DNA from: Fen-183 sp036504335
GTDB taxonomy: Bacteria > Acidobacteriota > Thermoanaerobaculia > UBA5066
Reading direction: 5' to 3'
NCBI GenBank assembly: GCA_036504335.1
Contig: DASXVJ010000033.1
Location: 170,558-234,557 of the forward strand
Length of the DNA stretch: 64,000 nt
Below are positions 25,249-33,742 of this stretch, one piece after another (position 1 is the stretch's first letter; every line of letters starts with the position of its first letter). The notes under the pieces are model-generated. The model ran no database searches and was not told the DNA's origin. It saw nothing but the letters and a program-made list of their open reading frames with translations. The position numbers were made by a program, and so were the translations under genes.

Positions 25249-25335
25249 GTTTCTGGTCCTCCGTCTCGACAGAGCAGAAGCCGTGCCACTCCCGCACGCG
25301 CCTTCAACTGGCACGCTGAATGCTCTTCGGAGGGC

Positions 25336-25773
25336 GTGATCGAACCCCTCAATTCCCTCCTGCGTGTCGAACTCGCCGCCGTCGCCGGATACCAGAGGGC
25401 CCTCGGCGCGCTGAGGAAGAAGGCCCTGGCCGACGGAGACCACATCCTGCGGCTCGCCTCCGACCACCAGCGCACGGTCACGGCTCTCCAGGGATCCGTC
25501 CAGGCCCGGGGCGGCGTGCCCGTGGCCGCGGCGGCCCCCTGGGAAGGCTCGGGCGTCGCGGCGCTCACGGGCAACGGCTCGTTGCAGAGGCTGGACGACC
25601 GGGAGTTCGTGGGCGCGCTCCTCGAAGCCGAGCGGCGCGGCCTCGCCGAGTACGAAGGCGCGCTGGCCTCGCTCGACGAAGACGCCCGGGAGCTCGTCGA
25701 GCTCGAGCTGATCCCGCGGCAGCGAAGGCACGTCGAAGCACTCTCCGCCCTGCTCACCCACCTCGCAGCGTGA
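25336..25773 (+). CDS. Ferritin-like / DUF2383-type four-helix protein
   Basis: A 145-aa protein from GTG 25336 (VIEPLNSLLRVELAAVAGY). GGAGG lies upstream but only 2 bases from the GTG, so the start is uncertain. All-helical, with repeated Glu/His positions along the helices (ELAAVAGYQRAL, LRLASDHQRTV, ALLEAERRGLAEYEGAL, QRRHVEALSALL), as in the DUF2383/PA2169 ferritin-like group. Whether it binds metal is not known. Its place in the stress block agrees with a role in stress survival. Confidence 0.6.
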   Translation: MIEPLNSLLRVELAAVAGYQRALGALRKKALADGDHILRLASDHQRTVTALQGSVQARGGVPVAAAAPWEGSGVAALTGNGSLQRLDDREFVGALLEAERRGLAEYEGALASLDEDARELVELELIPRQRRHVEALSALLTHLAA

Positions 25774-25838
25774 CCGGCCCCCCGTCACGCGACGAGGCGC
25801 GCCCTGCGCCGCCTGTGCTAGCTTGGTGGACCTCCGAC

Positions 25839-26510
25839 ATGGACGCCGTGCCGCCTCCCGACCCTGCCGGCGAGCCCGCTCGACTCTTGCATGTGCTGCG
25901 CCATGCCCTCGCCGACCCGCTCTCGGCCGCCGCGCTGAAGCTCGACCTCGTGGAGCGGCGGCTCCTTTCGCCGTCCGGCGCCGATGCGTCGTGGATGGTC
26001 GAGAAGGCCCGCGCGGTCCAGGCCGACATCGGCGCGACGACCCGGCTCCTCGACCTGCTGTTGCGCCTCGCCGCGATCGCCGGCGAGCGGCCGGAAGAAA
26101 CGTCGCTCCGCGACGTCTGCCTCCGCGCGGGCGTTTCGCTCGACGCGGCGGCCACGGCTCCTCCGCGCCTGCCCCTGCGCGTCACGGCGCTGGCCGACGC
26201 GATCCGGAGCGTGGCGGCGTTCGTGGCAGGGGGAGGCGCCGCCGCCGCGCCGGCCGGACGCGAGGGATTCGAGAGCGGACGGGCGACCCTGATCCTCGAG
26301 GGAGTGCGCGCGACGGCCGACGGACACCCGGCGCGGCTCCTCGACCTGCCTCACGGGAGCGAGGACGCGGAAGCCCTGTTCGTGGCGCGCGCCGCCGTCG
26401 CCGTCGACGGCGGGCGCCTCGAGCTCATCGGGCGCGGCGGACGCCTGGCGGCGCTCTTCTCGTGGCCTCTCCCGGTCGAAGGCGGCGCCGGGCGGAGGGA
26501 CGAAGCGTGA
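25839..26510 (+). CDS. Degenerate histidine kinase-like / phosphotransferase protein
   Basis: A 223-aa protein. The N-terminal dimerisation helix has the H-box-like LRHALADPLSAAALKLDL, followed by a second helix (AVQADIGATTRLLDLLLRLAAI). The C-terminal part ends like an ATPase domain (ARAAVAVDGGRLELIGRGGRLAALFSWPLP), but I see no N-box Asn, no DxGxG and no second Gly box. It therefore looks like a ChpT-type phosphotransferase or an inactive kinase. There is no membrane helix or sensor. It overlaps the NtrC-type regulator gene by 4 bases (GTGA), so the regulator is its likely partner. Confidence 0.7.
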   Translation: MDAVPPPDPAGEPARLLHVLRHALADPLSAAALKLDLVERRLLSPSGADASWMVEKARAVQADIGATTRLLDLLLRLAAIAGERPEETSLRDVCLRAGVSLDAAATAPPRLPLRVTALADAIRSVAAFVAGGGAAAAPAGREGFESGRATLILEGVRATADGHPARLLDLPHGSEDAEALFVARAAVAVDGGRLELIGRGGRLAALFSWPLPVEGGAGRRDEA

Positions 26511-27913
26511 AAGTCCTCGTCGTGGAAGACGAGCCGCGCGTGAGGGCTTCGCTCCTCGAGCTCGTCGAGGAGCTCGGATACGTCGCCTTCGAGGCGGGTT
26601 CCGTGGCGGACGCGCGCGACTCCCTCTCGCGCGAGACGCCGGACGTCTGCATCACGGACCTCGGTCTGCCGGACGGGAGCGGACTCGACGTCGTGCGCGC
26701 CGCAAAGGCCGCGAGGGCGGACTGCGCCGTCCTCGTCCTGACGGGGAAGGGCTCCATTCTCGCCGCCGTAGAAGCGATGAAGGCCGGCGCCCACGACTTC
26801 CTGCTCAAGCCGCTCAAGCCCGCCTTCCTCGCCTCGTCTCTCGCGCGTCTCGCGGAGAGCTGGGCCCAGCATCCCGCGGCGCATCCCGAGCCCGCGATTC
26901 CCGGCCAGCTCGGAGAGATGGTCGGCCGGTCCCCGGCGATGCGGGAGGTCTTCCGATTGATCGCCCGCGTCGCGGGCTCCGAGGCGCCCGTCATGATCAC
27001 CGGCGAGAGCGGCACGGGCAAGGAGGTGGCGGCGCGCACCGTGCACGCCCTCTCGCGCCGCGCCCGCGGGCCGTTCGTCGCGGTCAACTGCGGCGCGATC
27101 TCGCCGCAGCTCGTCGAGAGCGAGCTCTTCGGGCACGAGAAGGGTTCGTTCACGGGCGCGGAGCGGCGCCGGGCCGGCACGTTCGAGATGGCGCACGGAG
27201 GGACTCTCTTCCTGGATGAGGTGACCGAGATGCCGCCCGATCTCCAGGTGAAATTCCTCCGCGTCCTCGACACCCGAGCCTTCCGCCGGGTCGGCGGCAA
27301 CGAGGAGCTGGACGTGGACGTGCGGCTCGTCGCGAGCTCGAACCGCGACCTGGCCGAGGCCGTGAAGAACGGGTCGTTCCGGTCGGATCTCTTCTACCGG
27401 CTCAACGTCTTCCCGCTCTGGATGCCTCCGTTGCGCCTGCGCAAGGACGACATCCCGGCTCTCGCGAGCCACTTCCTGTCGCAGGTCGAGGAGAAGGAGC
27501 GGCGCGGCTTCACGGCGCTCGAGGACGGGGCGCTCGAGGCGCTCGCCCGGTACGACTGGCCCGGGAACGTGCGCGAGCTGAAGAACGCCGTGCATCGGGC
27601 GTACGTCCTGAGCGACCCGCCAGCCGTTCCGCCCGAGGTCGTGGAGGCCGTCCTGAATGTCCCGCACGCGGTCGAGCGCGCGCCGGCGGCGGAGGCGAAC
27701 TCCGACGCGTGGCCCGCGGTGCCGGTGCGCGTCGGCGAGCGCCTGGACGCCGTCGAGCGCAAGCTCCTGATGGCCACCCTCAAGGCCGTGGGCGGAGACC
27801 GCAGGGCCGCGGCGGAGATGCTCGGAATCAGCCTGAAGACCGTCTACAACCGGCTCAAGGAATACGGCCTCGATCACCACGCCCTTCCAGGAGGACGGAC
27901 TCGAGGCTCCTGA
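26507..27913 (+). CDS. NtrC-family sigma-54 response regulator
   Basis: A 468-aa protein with all three domains: REC (1-120) with phospho-acceptor Asp51 in CITDLGLPDGSG and Lys in LLKPLK; AAA+ (about 140-380) with Walker A GESGTGKE (about 166), GSFTGA (a variant of GAFTGA, the sigma-54 contact loop), FLDEVTEMP and FYRLNVFP; and a Fis-type helix-turn-helix at the end (AAAEMLGISLKTVYNRLKEY). GTG 26507 overlaps the upstream gene. It activates sigma-54 promoters when phosphorylated. Its last 59 bases overlap the convergent hybrid kinase gene. Confidence 0.94.
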   Translation: MKVLVVEDEPRVRASLLELVEELGYVAFEAGSVADARDSLSRETPDVCITDLGLPDGSGLDVVRAAKAARADCAVLVLTGKGSILAAVEAMKAGAHDFLLKPLKPAFLASSLARLAESWAQHPAAHPEPAIPGQLGEMVGRSPAMREVFRLIARVAGSEAPVMITGESGTGKEVAARTVHALSRRARGPFVAVNCGAISPQLVESELFGHEKGSFTGAERRRAGTFEMAHGGTLFLDEVTEMPPDLQVKFLRVLDTRAFRRVGGNEELDVDVRLVASSNRDLAEAVKNGSFRSDLFYRLNVFPLWMPPLRLRKDDIPALASHFLSQVEEKERRGFTALEDGALEALARYDWPGNVRELKNAVHRAYVLSDPPAVPPEVVEAVLNVPHAVERAPAAEANSDAWPAVPVRVGERLDAVERKLLMATLKAVGGDRRAAAEMLGISLKTVYNRLKEYGLDHHALPGGRTRGS

Positions 27914-29513
27914 GCTGAATCGGCTTGGCGAGGTGATGGTCGAAGCCGGCCTCGCGCGATCGGGCCCGGTCGTCCGGCTGGACCCAGCCGGAGAGGGCCA
28001 CGAGGAGGACTCCCCTCAACGCCGGATCCGCCCGGAGACGGCGCGCCACCTCGAAGCCGTCGAATCCCGGCAGGCCGATGTCGAGGATCGCCACGTCCGG
28101 CCTCAGCCGCCTCGCGGCGTCGACGGCGGACGGACCGTCGTGCGCGACGTGCGTTTCGTGTCCTTCGAGGGTCAGCAGCTCGGACAGCGTGAGCGCCGCG
28201 TCGACGTTGTCGTCGACGACGAGGATCCGGCGGGGCGGCGGCCGCACGCCCTGCGGGGCCTGCGTCGCGGGAGGAGCGGCGGAGTCCTCGGCCGCGCACG
28301 CGAGGCGGAGCGTGAAGACGCTTCCTCTTCCCTCGCCCTCGCTCGCGGCGGTCAGCCTTCCCCCGTGCAACTCGGCGAGGCTCTTGGCGAGCGCGAGGCC
28401 GATCCCGAGCCCTCCGTAGACCGGCTCGTGCGCCCGGTGCCCCTGCCCGAACATCGTGAAGACGTGCGCGAGATGCACCGCCGGGATCCCGATGCCGGAA
28501 TCCACGACCCTGACGACGACGTCTCCGCCGTCGCGGACGGCCTCGAGGCTGATTCGCCCCCCCGGCTCGGTGTACTTGGCCGCGTTCGAAACCAGGTTCG
28601 CGACGACCTGCGCGAGCCGCATCGGATCGGCGTGCAGGAACACCGGCCCCTCGGGCAGGCGCAGCTCGAACTGCTGGCGGCGGCGGACGAGGAGAGGCCC
28701 GGCGGTCTCGAGCGCGCTCTCGACGACGGCCGCGAGGGACACCCGCTCGCGCCGCAGCTCCAGCTTTCCGTGCGTGATGCGGGAGAGGTCCAGAAGGTCG
28801 TCGATCAGCCGCACCATGTGCGCGACCTGCCGCTCGATCACGCGCCGGGCGCGGTCGCGCCTCGCCTCGTCCTCCGGCGCATCGCCCTTCCGGGAGAGGA
28901 TCTCGGTCGCGCTCGCAAGCGGCGCCAGCGGGTTGCGGAGCTCGTGCGCCAGCGTCGCGAAGAACGCGTCCTTCCGGCGGTCCGCTTCGCGCAGGGCGCG
29001 CTCGGCCGCGCGGCGCTCGGCCACCTCGGCCGCCAGCGCTTCGTTCATCGTCTCGAGCGCGTCCGCCCGCTCGGCGACCCGGGCTTCCAGCTCGTCGCGG
29101 ACGCGGCGGAGGTCCGCCGCGCGCCGCGACGCTTCCAGCGCATACCGGACCGAGCGCTCGAGGCGCGGCGCGACGAGGCGATCCTTCACGAGGTAGTCGG
29201 CGGCGCCGCTCTCCATCGACGCGACGTCGAGCGCACGGTCTGCCTCGCCCATCACGATCACCGGCGCGCCGTCGCCCACAGCGCGGTACGCACGCAGGAG
29301 ATCGAGGCCGCTCCTCTCGCCGAGGCGCGCGTCCACGAGGTGGGCGTCGTGCCCCCCGGACGTCATCGTCTCGAGCCCGGCTTCGAACGTCCCGACCCAG
29401 TCGAGAGAGACGGTTCCCGGCAGCTCCTTCACGAGGGCGCGGAGCCAGTGCCCGTCCTCCTCGCTGGCGACCAAGAGGACGCGGAGAGGCCGGGGTTCCT
29501 TCGGTTTCGACAT
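27855..29513 (-). CDS. Hybrid histidine kinase REC-HK-REC
   Basis: A 552-aa soluble protein. The N-terminal receiver (about 10-125) has Asp61 in VDARLGERSG and DYLVKDRL. A coiled coil (about 135-185, ELEARVAERADALETMNEAL) leads to HisKA with AHELRNPLAPL. The HATPase has NLVSNAAKYTEPGG (N box), VVDSGIGIP (G1) and GGLGIGLALAKSL (G2). The C-terminal receiver has VVDDNVDAALTL and ILDIGLPGFDGFE. With no membrane helix, it probably takes its input from the N-terminal receiver, possibly a phosphorelay with neighbouring proteins. The 3' end overlaps the NtrC-type gene. Confidence 0.94.
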   Translation of the reverse strand: MSKPKEPRPLRVLLVASEEDGHWLRALVKELPGTVSLDWVGTFEAGLETMTSGGHDAHLVDARLGERSGLDLLRAYRAVGDGAPVIVMGEADRALDVASMESGAADYLVKDRLVAPRLERSVRYALEASRRAADLRRVRDELEARVAERADALETMNEALAAEVAERRAAERALREADRRKDAFFATLAHELRNPLAPLASATEILSRKGDAPEDEARRDRARRVIERQVAHMVRLIDDLLDLSRITHGKLELRRERVSLAAVVESALETAGPLLVRRRQQFELRLPEGPVFLHADPMRLAQVVANLVSNAAKYTEPGGRISLEAVRDGGDVVVRVVDSGIGIPAVHLAHVFTMFGQGHRAHEPVYGGLGIGLALAKSLAELHGGRLTAASEGEGRGSVFTLRLACAAEDSAAPPATQAPQGVRPPPRRILVVDDNVDAALTLSELLTLEGHETHVAHDGPSAVDAARRLRPDVAILDIGLPGFDGFEVARRLRADPALRGVLLVALSGWVQPDDRARSREAGFDHHLAKPIQLRSLESVLLEGRGDRGRIP

Positions 29514-29630
29514 CGTTCGTGCTCAGGCTAAGGCAGCCGCCGGCCGGAGGCAAACGCCGACGCGCTCGAGATCAAGCGGATGGAGGAAAGGCGGGGCGGC
29601 GCAGGACCACGCCGCCTCCAGCCCGCGCAA

Positions 29631-30020
29631 TCAGTTGTAGATGACCCTCTCGTACGACCAGTGGCCCGGCGTGTATCGGGTGCCGCCCTTCACGTGCTTG
29701 TAGCTGGCCTTGACCCAGTGCGCGTGCTTGCGCGGGGTCTCGGCCCAGCGGCCGTCGCTCCAGGCCCACGCTTCGCCCGAGTGATGCCAGTAGCCCCTGA
29801 TGTACGTGTGGTTCGGCCCCGGGCTCACGACGCGCTCTTCGTACCGGCGCGGGGGCGGAGCCTCCGTGACGATGCGCACGTGCAGGTCGGGCATCGGGGG
29901 CGCGCCCATCCCGGGCGGCATCGGGGGATGGGGCTGCGCCGAAGCAGTCCTCGCGACGGACACACCAGTCGCGAACACGAGGATCGCGGCCGCCAGCGTG
30001 AAATTCCTGACTTTTCTCAT
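29631..30020 (-). CDS. YXWGXW-repeat-type secreted protein
   Basis: A 129-aa protein with a signal peptide ending near ARTASAQ. A Pro/Met-rich stretch (HPPMPPGMGAPPMP) is followed by repeats of a Tyr-x-Trp type: YIRGYWHHSGEAWAWSDGRW, then YTPGHWSYERVIYN. These match the YXWGXW repeat family of exported proteins with unknown role. The start ATG 30020 is taken because the signal peptide begins there; the ribosome site is weak. Confidence 0.75.
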   Translation of the reverse strand: MRKVRNFTLAAAILVFATGVSVARTASAQPHPPMPPGMGAPPMPDLHVRIVTEAPPPRRYEERVVSPGPNHTYIRGYWHHSGEAWAWSDGRWAETPRKHAHWVKASYKHVKGGTRYTPGHWSYERVIYN

Positions 30021-30098
30021 GCCGATCACTCTGCAAGCGACGGGCCACGGCCCTCGTGGCAGGAAGATTGCGCTGCGAACGCGTGAAAGGAATCTCTC

Positions 30099-30374
30099 AT
30101 GACCATGTCTCTCACGTCCCTCCTGCTCCTCATCGTGATCGCGGCCGTGTGTGGCGCGATCGGCAAGGCCCTTGCGGGGAGCGCCCGCGGCGGGCTGGTC
30201 GTCTCGACGGCCCTCGGCTTCGTCGGGGCTCTGCTGGGCCCCTGGGTCGCCCGGGCGCTCAAACTGCCCGAGCCTTTCATGGTCGTCGTCGGCGGGCATC
30301 CGTTCCCGGTTCTCTGGTCCATCATCGGCGCGGCCCTCTTCGTGGCGGTCCTTCACCTGTTGTCCCGCCGGTAG
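30099..30374 (+). CDS. GlsB/YeaQ/YmgE family membrane protein
   Basis: A 91-aa protein with three hydrophobic helices (LTSLLLLIVIAAVCGAIGKAL, GLVVSTALGFVGALLGPWVA, PVLWSIIGAALFVAVLHLL). The glycine-rich spacing matches the GlsB/YeaQ (transglycosylase-associated) family of small stress-linked inner-membrane proteins. GAAAGGAA lies before the ATG. No enzymatic role is established for the family. Confidence 0.88.
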   Translation: MTMSLTSLLLLIVIAAVCGAIGKALAGSARGGLVVSTALGFVGALLGPWVARALKLPEPFMVVVGGHPFPVLWSIIGAALFVAVLHLLSRR

Positions 30375-30565
30375 GACGTGCACGGACAGGGCATCTTCTA
30401 CACGGCGCGCGCCCCTCGGCCCGCCTCCGACGCATCACCGCGCTTCGAACCAGCCGGCGACGCCCCACGGAGGCTGGCAGCCCGCTTGCTCTCAAGGGCG
30501 TCAAGAAGGTCGTCGACCGTCTGAGCTGATTCCTCCCACCTCCGAACGAAAGAAAGGAAGACACC

Positions 30566-30715
30566 ATGCTCTGGACAATCTGCCTGATCCTCCTGGTCCT
30601 CTGGGCCTTGGGGATGGTGACCTCCACGACGATGGGCGGCCTCATCCACGTGCTGCTCGTGGTGGCGATCGTCGTCCTTCTCATCCGCGTCATCCAGGGA
30701 CGTCGAGTCGTCTGA
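30566..30715 (+). CDS. lmo0937-family membrane mini-protein
   Basis: A 49-aa protein: MLWTICLILLVLWALGMVTS, then a Gly/His turn (TTMGGLIHVLLVVAIVVLLI) and a basic end (RVIQGRRVV). Two short helices and length fit the lmo0937 family, whose role is unknown and which occurs in stress loci. AAAGGAAG stands 5 bases before the ATG. Confidence 0.85.
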   Translation: MLWTICLILLVLWALGMVTSTTMGGLIHVLLVVAIVVLLIRVIQGRRVV

Positions 30716-30765
30716 CGTCCTCCCACTTTTCGTCCCAACCGAGAAAGAGAAAGAGGAGGCCCGAA

Positions 30766-31434
30766 ATGAAGAATCTGTTGACCTGCCTGGCCCTGGGCAC
30801 CTTCGTGGCGCTCGTCGCCGCGCCGGCGCCGGCGTACGCGCAGAGCGAGCGCGAGAACTCGACCTTCACCGTGACGGAGGCCGTCGACGTCGGGAGCTTC
30901 ACCCTGCAGCCCGGCACGTACCTCATCAAGGTCGTGTTGCTCGAGTCCAACCGCAACCTGATCCAGGTCACGAACGAAGATCAGACGAAGGTCTTCGCAA
31001 GCGTCCTCGCCACGCCGCACGCCATCACGGCGAACGAAGCGGCTCCGACCAGCCGGTACGTGTACTACGCGACCGCGCCAGGCCAGCGCAGGGCGCTGCG
31101 CACGTGGTATGCGCGCGACACGACGAACGGCCAGGACATCGTCTATTCGAGGCAGCGCGCGATGGAGATCGCCGCCGTCGCCAAGGCTCCCGTCATCGCG
31201 ATTCCGGACGACGTGAAGGAGACGGAGTACAAGACCGCGACCCTCACGGTCGTCACGCCGGAGCAGCAGGTCAAGCCCTACGAGGCGCCTGCGCCCGTGG
31301 TCATGCTCGCGGAGGCCCCTCCCGTCCGGCACCTGCCTGCGACGGCGAGCCACGTTCCTCTGTTCGGCTTGCTCGGTCTCGTGTCCGTGGGCGGCGGTCT
31401 CGGGCTCAGGATTCTCTCGACCCGCGTGTCGTGA
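30766..31434 (+). CDS. Surface protein with C-terminal LPATA sorting signal
   Basis: A 222-aa protein with AGGAGG before the ATG and a signal peptide ending APAYAQ. The mature N-terminal part resembles a beta domain (FTVTEAVDVGSFTLQPGTYL), and residues about 25-150 are of unknown family. The end has LPATAS, a hydrophobic helix (VPLFGLLGLVSVGGGLGL) and basic residues (R...R), the three-part layout of a sortase signal with Ala in place of the usual Gly. A sortase is encoded at 9519-10238. The Omp85-like gene follows 61 bases downstream. The anchor acceptor in a diderm cell is unknown. Confidence 0.75.
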   Translation: MKNLLTCLALGTFVALVAAPAPAYAQSERENSTFTVTEAVDVGSFTLQPGTYLIKVVLLESNRNLIQVTNEDQTKVFASVLATPHAITANEAAPTSRYVYYATAPGQRRALRTWYARDTTNGQDIVYSRQRAMEIAAVAKAPVIAIPDDVKETEYKTATLTVVTPEQQVKPYEAPAPVVMLAEAPPVRHLPATASHVPLFGLLGLVSVGGGLGLRILSTRVS

Positions 31435-31495
31435 GTTCCGGCGTCGCGAAACGGCTCCGCATTTTGAATTGATCCGGTCGTAACGAGGAGCCGGC

Positions 31496-33073
31496 ATGGA
31501 GTCCGCGAGTAGACCGCTGCGCCTCTTCTGCCTGCTCCTCCTTCTCGTTCGCCCCGCGAGCGCGGAGGACGTCGCTCCCGGCACGCCCATCGTCGCCGTG
31601 CGCATCGACCGGCACGACGTCTTCGACCTCGACGACCCCTCCACGTCGGCGTGGCCCTATCGCTGGGTCGACGCCGTTCACGTCATGACCCGCGAGTCGT
31701 TCATCCGCGCCCTGCTCCTCTTCAAGGCCGGCGACCGCCTCGACCCCATTCAGCTGGCCGAGAGCGAGATCATCCTCAGAGGCACCGGCTTCCTCAATCC
31801 CGTGCACATCTCGGCGCATCCCGTCCCCGGCGGGGCCGAGGTCATCGTCGAGACCCACGACCAGTGGACTCTGGGCATCAACGCGAGCTTCGGCATGTCC
31901 GGTGATCGGCGCACCGTCAGTTTCGGCGTCAATGAGGACAATGTTTTGGGCCTGGGAAAGGCCGTTCACTTCGACATCACCTCGGACCCTGAACGGACGT
32001 CCTCGACGTTTCGTTACCGGGACATCACGTTCTTCGGCAGCCGCTGGCAGCTCGAGGTCGAGCACGCGTCATCCTCCGACGGGTCGGCGGACCACTTCCT
32101 GGTCGAGTACCCGTTCTTCTCCCTGACGACGCCGCGGGCCGGAGGCGTCGACTGGAGGCGGATCGAGTCCGTGGCCTATCTCTGGTCGGCCGGCGAGCGG
32201 CGCGTCCAGGGCGAGGTGAACGGCCGCAGCTGGCAGGTCTGGGGCGGGATCCGGCTGCCGGGCGGCGCCATCCGCACGAATCGACTCCTCGTCGGAGCAT
32301 TCGGAGACCGGGCTCTCTTCCAGGACTGGCAGAGCCTGTACGGTCCGGCGTACCCTCAACCGCTGGACCGGAACCTGGTCGGCCCTCAGGTGGGCTGGAA
32401 TCACGAGACGTTCCGCTGGAAGCTCGTCAACGGGTTCCGCGCGTGGCTCCGGCAGGAGGACCTGCCGCTCGGGCCCAACTGGACGGTCACGACCGGGCTC
32501 TCCCTGCCGTTTTTCGGAGGCGACAGCGCGCGGCTCCGGTACCACCTGGCATTCGCGTCAGGCCAGTTCTCCGGGCGCACCTACACCTGGCAGCGCGTCG
32601 ACCTCTCGGGGCGATTCGAGAGCGGCGGCTTCGCCAACGCGATCACGCACCTCGAGGCCGGGGGGGCGATCACCGGATCAGCCGGCCTCAGGGTTCGCCT
32701 CGCCGCCGACCTCGGCCACAACCTCGACGGAGAGAGACAGCTCACCCTCGGAGCCGACACGGGCCTGCGCGGTTACGACCCGAACACGTTCGACGGCACG
32801 TCGCGGGTCGTTGCCAACGTGGAGTGGCGCCACCGCATCACGGGCGAGCTGCTCCACATCGCCGCATTGGGCGTCACGGCGTTTGCCGACGCCGGAAAAT
32901 CGTGGGCCGCCCGTGTCGGTCCGTCCACCGAAGGCTGGCGCAGCGACATCGGGGCGGGAATCCTCGTAGAGCTGACCCGTGCGTCCAACGTCAAGATCGT
33001 CCGCTTCGAGGTCGCAATTCCCGATCGCGGAGGGAAGCCGGTCTACCTCGTCACCACCGACTCGCTCTTCTGA
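31496..33073 (+). CDS. Omp85/BamA-like outer-membrane protein
   Basis: A 525-aa protein with a signal peptide (ending RPASAED) and GAGGAG upstream. The N-terminal region (about 25-120) looks like one POTRA-type module (IVAVRIDRHDVFDL ... ALLLFKAGDRLDPIQLAESE, then VIVETHDQWTL). The rest is a beta barrel with alternating strands. The motif GLRGYDPNTFDGTSRV followed by NVEWRH is the surface-antigen signature of the Omp85 superfamily. Much shorter than BamA, it resembles TamA-like or accessory barrels. It could move or insert surface proteins such as the one encoded just upstream (inference). Confidence 0.85.
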   Translation: MESASRPLRLFCLLLLLVRPASAEDVAPGTPIVAVRIDRHDVFDLDDPSTSAWPYRWVDAVHVMTRESFIRALLLFKAGDRLDPIQLAESEIILRGTGFLNPVHISAHPVPGGAEVIVETHDQWTLGINASFGMSGDRRTVSFGVNEDNVLGLGKAVHFDITSDPERTSSTFRYRDITFFGSRWQLEVEHASSSDGSADHFLVEYPFFSLTTPRAGGVDWRRIESVAYLWSAGERRVQGEVNGRSWQVWGGIRLPGGAIRTNRLLVGAFGDRALFQDWQSLYGPAYPQPLDRNLVGPQVGWNHETFRWKLVNGFRAWLRQEDLPLGPNWTVTTGLSLPFFGGDSARLRYHLAFASGQFSGRTYTWQRVDLSGRFESGGFANAITHLEAGGAITGSAGLRVRLAADLGHNLDGERQLTLGADTGLRGYDPNTFDGTSRVVANVEWRHRITGELLHIAALGVTAFADAGKSWAARVGPSTEGWRSDIGAGILVELTRASNVKIVRFEVAIPDRGGKPVYLVTTDSLF

Positions 33074-33342
33074 ACGGGAGCCGCCGCGGAGAGGTCGACC
33101 TGGAAGCGGGCGATCCCGCCCACGCCGAGCGAGAGCAGTCCGGCCAGCCCGAGGACGCCCAGCGCGAGCAGCCACGCGAACCGGGGGAGCGAAATTCCCC
33201 GAGGCTCGGCATCCGCCACGGCGCTCCCGCCGGCCAAGGGCGGAGGGCCGTACGACGGAGCATCGCACGCGCGCTCGGCTGGACGAGGACCGCCGCTACG
33301 CCGGCCGAGATCGTGAAACGGGCTCACCGGAGCTCCCGGCAC
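33043..33342 (-). CDS. Small single-pass membrane protein, hypothetical
   Basis: An open frame of 99 aa from GTG 33342. Only the C-terminal half looks convincing: a membrane helix (FAWLLALGVLGLAGLLSLG) and a short tail (GIARFQVDLSAAAPVQKSES). The third codon positions are almost all G or C, as in true genes here. The N-terminal half is Pro/Arg-rich and the start is uncertain. It overlaps the last 31 bases of the Omp85-like gene in antisense. No family is recognised. Confidence 0.45.
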   Translation of the reverse strand: MPGAPVSPFHDLGRRSGGPRPAERACDAPSYGPPPLAGGSAVADAEPRGISLPRFAWLLALGVLGLAGLLSLGVGGIARFQVDLSAAAPVQKSESVVTR

Positions 33343-33529
33343 TCGGGCGGCTCACCGACCGCTCTGTTTGTATATTCGTCCACAACCGCCATCCGATGAC
33401 TTCGTCCCGCAATCCGCGGGCCACCCTTGCGCACGTTTCGCGCGGCCCACTGGCTGGCACGGCTCCTGCTCCCCATCTTTCGAGAAGGCGGCCGAACGTC
33501 TCGGCACGCCGCACAGAAAGGAACACCCC
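33343..33529. other. Gap before csbD copy 2; no gene seen
   Basis: It has lower GC than the surroundings near TGTTTGTATATTCG (33364-33377), which could hold a -10 element for the csbD/membrane-protein pair. No frame with coding character is seen. AGAAAGGAA precedes the csbD start. Confidence 0.4.
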
Positions 33530-33733
33530 ATGAAAAAGCAGGAACTCCACGGAAAAGTGAAGAAGGTGAAGGGGAGAGCCAAGGAGACCGTCGGGAAGCT
33601 CACCGGCAACAAGAAGATGGAGAGCGAGGGCTCCCTTCAGCGCGCCGCGGGCGCCGTGCAGGAGGGGTTCGGCAAGGCCGGCCGGATGCTCGGCGACGCC
33701 GTGACGAGCCTCGGCAACGCCATCAGGAAATAG
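33530..33733 (+). CDS. CsbD-like stress protein (copy 2)
   Basis: A 67-aa protein, the same length as copy 1 at 23701. N-terminus GKVKKVKGRAKETVGKLTGN, then ESEGSLQRAAGAVQEGFGKA, ending SLGNAIRK. The two copies share most residues, so they arose by duplication. It is followed 9 bases later by a four-helix membrane protein on the same strand. Confidence 0.88.
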   Translation: MKKQELHGKVKKVKGRAKETVGKLTGNKKMESEGSLQRAAGAVQEGFGKAGRMLGDAVTSLGNAIRK

Positions 33734-33742
33734 CGGCAGCAC

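Noticed and set aside
24631..25335. Extending the ferritin-like protein upstream through an open plus-strand frame
   Set aside because: The upstream part is Arg-rich and runs antisense over the DUF3185 and lipoprotein genes; the helical domain begins at GTG 25336.
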